Origin: Lentzea indica | Lineage (GTDB): Bacteria > Actinomycetota > Actinomycetes > Mycobacteriales > Pseudonocardiaceae | DNA length: 64,000 nt | Direction: 5' to 3' | Assembly (NCBI RefSeq): GCF_012184385.1 | Contig: NZ_VSRL01000005.1 | Location: forward strand, 1-64,000 | Translations under genes and position numbers: made by a program | Notes under the pieces: generated by a model | Told to the model about the DNA's origin: nothing | Database searches by the model: none | What the model saw: only the letters and a program-made list of their open reading frames with translations | Shown: positions 61,405 to 64,000 of the stretch, one piece after another | Layout: each line of letters starts with the position of its first letter | Numbering within the stretch: the stretch's first letter is position 1

Positions 61405-61761
61405 ATGGCTAAGACTCTCGCGGCTGCCGGCCTCACGCTGGCCTCTCTCGCCGCCACCGCTGTGTTCTTCTCCCCCGTGGCTTCTGCCGAGACCTGCAAG
61501 GCTTCCTACTACACCGGTGGCGGCACGACCGCCAGCGGCGAGCGCTTCGACCCCAACAAGCTGACGGCCGCGCACAAGACCCTCCGGTTCGGCACCAAGG
61601 TGAAGGTGAAGAACCGCTCCAACGGCAAGACCGTGACCGTACGGATCAACGACCGCGGCCCGTTCATCACCGGCCGCTGCATCGACCTGACCCCGAGGGC
61701 GTTCAAGGCGATCGCGCCGTTGTCACAGGGCGTGGTCGGCGTGACGGTCACCAGGGTTTGA
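61405..61761 (+). CDS. Secreted RlpA-like double-psi beta-barrel protein
   Basis: A 118-residue exported protein. Signal peptide: [20 protein letters not shown] to VASA-ET. The mature part is a double-psi beta-barrel of the RlpA/expansin type: [38 protein letters not shown] and [20 protein letters not shown] with the catalytic-type Asp. Two Cys could pair. It may cleave or bind cell-wall glycan. It lacks a lipobox or SPOR domain. Confidence 0.88.
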   Translation: MAKTLAAAGLTLASLAATAVFFSPVASAETCKASYYTGGGTTASGERFDPNKLTAAHKTLRFGTKVKVKNRSNGKTVTVRINDRGPFITGRCIDLTPRAFKAIAPLSQGVVGVTVTRV

Positions 61762-61820
61762 TCCAGTAGAAAACTCCCGTTTTGCTTGACCCAATCGAGT
61801 GAACGAGATAGGCAATCCGG

Positions 61821-62213
61821 GTGTTGGCGGCGATGAGCGGGCCGGGTCGGCTCGCAACCGGGGCGCTACTGGGCGCTGTCGTCGCCGCGTTTTACGTGCT
61901 CGCGCCGCATGTCGGATCGTTCGCATCGGGCGATCCGACAGGTTCGGGGGACGACAAACCGGCGCGTGTGTCGCTGATCAACACCCCTTCGCTGATGCCC
62001 ACGCCGACCGAGGCGCAATCACAGACAGTGGCGTCCAGTTCGTCGTCCGCGCCGTCTTCTTCTTCCAAGACAACGACTACGACGACCGCCACGACAACCG
62101 CTCCTGTCGTGACAACAACTCAGGCGCCACCACCCGCCACCACGACGACCACGCGGCCGCGGCCTCCAACGACGACCACGACCACGAGGCCGTGCGGCAT
62201 CATCTTCTGCTGA
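61821..62213 (+). CDS. Membrane-anchored Ser/Thr/Pro-rich protein
   Basis: A 130-residue protein; GTG 61821 or ATG 61833. One N-terminal helix (LATGALLGAVVAAFYVLAP) acts as anchor or signal, then a long low-complexity region of Ser, Thr and Pro with runs of TTTTT, and a final CGIIFC. It is probably extracytoplasmic and possibly O-glycosylated. No family was recognised. Confidence 0.65.
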   Translation: MLAAMSGPGRLATGALLGAVVAAFYVLAPHVGSFASGDPTGSGDDKPARVSLINTPSLMPTPTEAQSQTVASSSSSAPSSSSKTTTTTTATTTAPVVTTTQAPPPATTTTTRPRPPTTTTTTRPCGIIFC

Positions 62214-62374
62214 CGCGTCGCTCGTAGACCCTGTTGAAAGGTGCGGGTCGGTGAGCCAATGCACCGGTGGGTCTCGCCACAACCAGGTCACGACTTGAGA
62301 GGCCAGCACGATCCCTTTCGGGGGCACGGGCACAATGTCCGAGTCTCATGTTCGCGCGGAAGGGGGTGCCAGGG

Positions 62375-63499
62375 GTGACCTGGCAAGACGAGCTGCAGAA
62401 GCTCGACAACGAACTCGCCTCTGGTCGGATCTCGGCTGACGACTATCGTCGTCGCCGGGACGAGATTCTCTCCGGCTCTGCGGGTGGTGCGCCCGCCCAG
62501 AGTCCTCAGCAGGCTCCGTTCGCTCCCCCGTTCAAGTGGGAGGCGAAGCCGCCGAGCGGACAGAACTCGGACGCCACGCAGGTGGTTCCGAACCAGATGC
62601 CGCAGCAACAGCAGCAGCCGCAGCCGCAGCAGAACCACAACCCGGACGCCACGCAGGTGGTGAACACGCAGCAGCGCTCGAACGACGCGGAGCGGACCCA
62701 GTTCGTCTCGCCGGTCGCGCCGCCGCACGGCCCCGGCGGTTGGGGCCAGCAGCAGCAACAGCAGGTCGCACCGCCGCCGTGGGTCGGCGGTGACTTCGAC
62801 GCGATCAATCAGCCGTCACCAGGCTGGAGCCACGGACCCGAGGTCTTCGACGAGTCCAGCGGCGGCGGCAAGGGCAAGGTCATCGGCATCGTTTTGGCCG
62901 TGGTCCTGCTCGCCGGCCTCGGCTTCGGCGCCTACTGGCTGTGGGGCCGCGGCGGCAGCGACCCCAACGGGGGCGGCCAGACCTCGAGCGCCCCGACCAG
63001 CGCCACCTCGAGCGCACCGCAGGACCCGTTGCAGGTCGGCAAGGTCGCGGGCAACCCGCAGGAGCGCAAGGACATCACGACCTTCGCGCAGATCGAGGGC
63101 CTCAAGCCGCCGTACCTCACGCCCGGCGAGGTCAACGCGTACAAGACCGCCGGTGGCGCCAAGTCCAAGCTCAGCCTGGCCACGCCCGCCAAGGGTGTCA
63201 GCACCACGATCATGATCGTCACGGCGTCCGAGAACGCGGCAGCGAACAACTGCGCGCTCGAGCTCAAGGACGTCCAGACGACGAACGGCATGACCGAGGT
63301 GACCTCGGACGTGCCCGCCAAGACCTACGTCACCCAGGTCGATGCCAAGGACGGGCAGCCGGCCCGCATCCGCGGCCACTACTCGAGCACGAAGTACGTG
63401 GTGCGCATCGACGTCACGGCCGCGACGCTGGCCGAGGCCATGCAGCACTTCAAGGCCGCGGCCGAGATCCAGATCAAGGCGATGCCTGCTGATGCCTAG
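62375..63499 (+). CDS. Single-pass membrane protein with Q-rich linker
   Basis: A 374-residue protein; GTG 62375 lies behind AAGGGGG. The N-terminus WQDELQKLDNELASGRISAD-DYRRRRDEIL is a SHOCT-like helical hairpin. A Pro/Gln-rich cytoplasmic linker contains two DATQVV repeats. The membrane helix (IGIVLAVVLLAGLGFGAYWL) is at about residue 175, and an outer alpha/beta domain follows. The DATQVV repeats resemble phosphorylatable Thr sites read by FHA domains (inference). The stop overlaps the glycosyltransferase start. Confidence 0.75.
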   Translation: MTWQDELQKLDNELASGRISADDYRRRRDEILSGSAGGAPAQSPQQAPFAPPFKWEAKPPSGQNSDATQVVPNQMPQQQQQPQPQQNHNPDATQVVNTQQRSNDAERTQFVSPVAPPHGPGGWGQQQQQQVAPPPWVGGDFDAINQPSPGWSHGPEVFDESSGGGKGKVIGIVLAVVLLAGLGFGAYWLWGRGGSDPNGGGQTSSAPTSATSSAPQDPLQVGKVAGNPQERKDITTFAQIEGLKPPYLTPGEVNAYKTAGGAKSKLSLATPAKGVSTTIMIVTASENAAANNCALELKDVQTTNGMTEVTSDVPAKTYVTQVDAKDGQPARIRGHYSSTKYVVRIDVTAATLAEAMQHFKAAAEIQIKAMPADA

Positions 63500-64000
63500 A
63501 GTCACCGCCTGCACGGTGGTCGCGAAGAACTACCTGCCGGCCGCCCGAGTTCTTGCCCGTTCCTATCTCGAGCACCACGAAGGCCACCGGTTCGTCATCC
63601 TCGTCATCGACGCCCCGTGGGGCAGCGTCGCCGACGAGGACGGCGTCCGCGTCGTCGGACCTGACGCGGCAGGCATCGGCGAACTCGACTACCTGCGCAT
63701 GGCCACCGCCTACTCGGTGACCGAGCTCGCGACCGCGGTGAAGCCGTACCTGTTGCGCCGCCAGCGCGAACAGTCCGACGTGGTCATGTACATCGACCCG
63801 GACATCAAGGTGTTCGCGCCGATGCCGGAGCTCGCCGAGCTCGCGGTGGAGCACGGCATCGTGCTCACCCCGCACTTCCTGGAGCCGCTGCCGCGCGACG
63901 GCAAGGAGCCCAGCGAAGCGGTGATCATGGGAACCGGGATCTTCAACCTGGGCTTCGTCGCCACGGGCCCAGGTTCCGAGCCGTTCCTCGACTTCTGGGC
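63492..64000 (+). CDS. Glycosyltransferase-like protein (partial, runs off the right edge)
   Basis: The first 169 codons are present. ACTVVAKNYLPAARVLARSY begins a GT-A fold, and VVMYIDPDIKVFAPMPEL contains the DxD motif of GT8-type transferases. GTGIFNLGFVATG agrees with this. ATG 63492 overlaps the stop of the membrane protein gene. The donor and acceptor are unknown; wall or protein glycosylation is plausible. Confidence 0.8.
   Translation, partial: MPRVTACTVVAKNYLPAARVLARSYLEHHEGHRFVILVIDAPWGSVADEDGVRVVGPDAAGIGELDYLRMATAYSVTELATAVKPYLLRRQREQSDVVMYIDPDIKVFAPMPELAELAVEHGIVLTPHFLEPLPRDGKEPSEAVIMGTGIFNLGFVATGPGSEPFLDFW

Noticed and set aside
62590-62770. Possible CRISPR or tandem repeat from cag-rich sequence
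   Set aside because: It is a Gln/Pro-rich coding linker inside one protein, without regular spacers.

Overview
The window looks like a chromosomal, probably origin-proximal segment of a high-GC actinomycete. Many starts are GTG or TTG, adjacent genes often overlap by 4 bases (ATGA/GTGA), ECF sigma factors are numerous, and there are DtxR/IdeR iron boxes and an AfsR/SARP regulator. The style fits Pseudonocardiales (Lentzea, Saccharothrix or Actinosynnema-like), but the genus is inference. The run septum-formation protein, zincin metallopeptidase, histidine phosphatase and pheA, followed further on by an iron-boxed DUF2470 gene, a ferritin and glycerophosphodiesterases, echoes the order Rv3835-Rv3842c of Mycobacterium tuberculosis, which lies close to oriC. 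No insertion sequence, phage, CRISPR array or rRNA was seen. One tRNA-Gly is present.

Layout. 1-5.1 kb: cell-envelope and septum genes, metallopeptidase, pheA, macro-domain protein. 5.1-13 kb: a broken GNAT gene, a DevR/DevS-like two-component system, and the cytochrome bd operon cydA-cydB-cydDC with a DosR-like palindrome in front of cydA. 12.97-13.76 kb: a yybP-ykoY manganese riboswitch leading a GDT1/UPF0016 transporter. 13.8-14.6 kb: MarR regulator and cupin with twin operators. 14.6-25.8 kb: a conserved but uncharacterised set (small acidic protein, DUF5682, MoxR AAA ATPase, DUF5691, SWIM zinc finger, VWA protein), into which the homogentisate pathway genes (hmgA, an unknown gene, fahA, iclR) are embedded. 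26-30.3 kb: DUF2470 protein, CPBP protease, arginine deiminase, ferritin. 30.3-34.3 kb: an ECF42-DGPF pair and a SigE-family sigma factor with secreted partners. 34.3-41.5 kb: DUF952, DUF5926, two glycerophosphodiesterases, a P450, DUF4328, rhodanese and a second SigE-family pair. 41.6-53 kb: a carboxylate island with two SSS acetate-type symporters, a LytS/LytTR two-component pair, an S49 peptidase and lutABC for lactate. 53-58 kb: Fpg/Nei glycosylase, a sigma/anti-sigma fusion, tRNA-Gly, OsmC and a P450. 58-64 kb: AfsR-like regulator, a CdiI-type immunity protein, an RlpA-like secreted protein, and the start of a glycosyltransferase.

How parts fit together. Respiration and redox control (DevRS-like, cydABDC), metal homeostasis (Mn riboswitch, IdeR boxes at DUF2470 and ferritin) and organic-acid use (acetate symporters, LytSR, LutABC, a CRP/GlxR-like site) are each grouped with plausible regulators. 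Several ECF sigma factors carry recognisable self-promoters: TGTCGA-N17-CGTC for ECF42, and GCAACC-N15/16-CGT for the SigE-family genes.

Caution. At least nine otherwise convincing genes contain apparent one-base indels, mostly single missing C or G within GC runs. They look like residual assembly errors more than real decay, so these genes are annotated as whole genes with the break noted.
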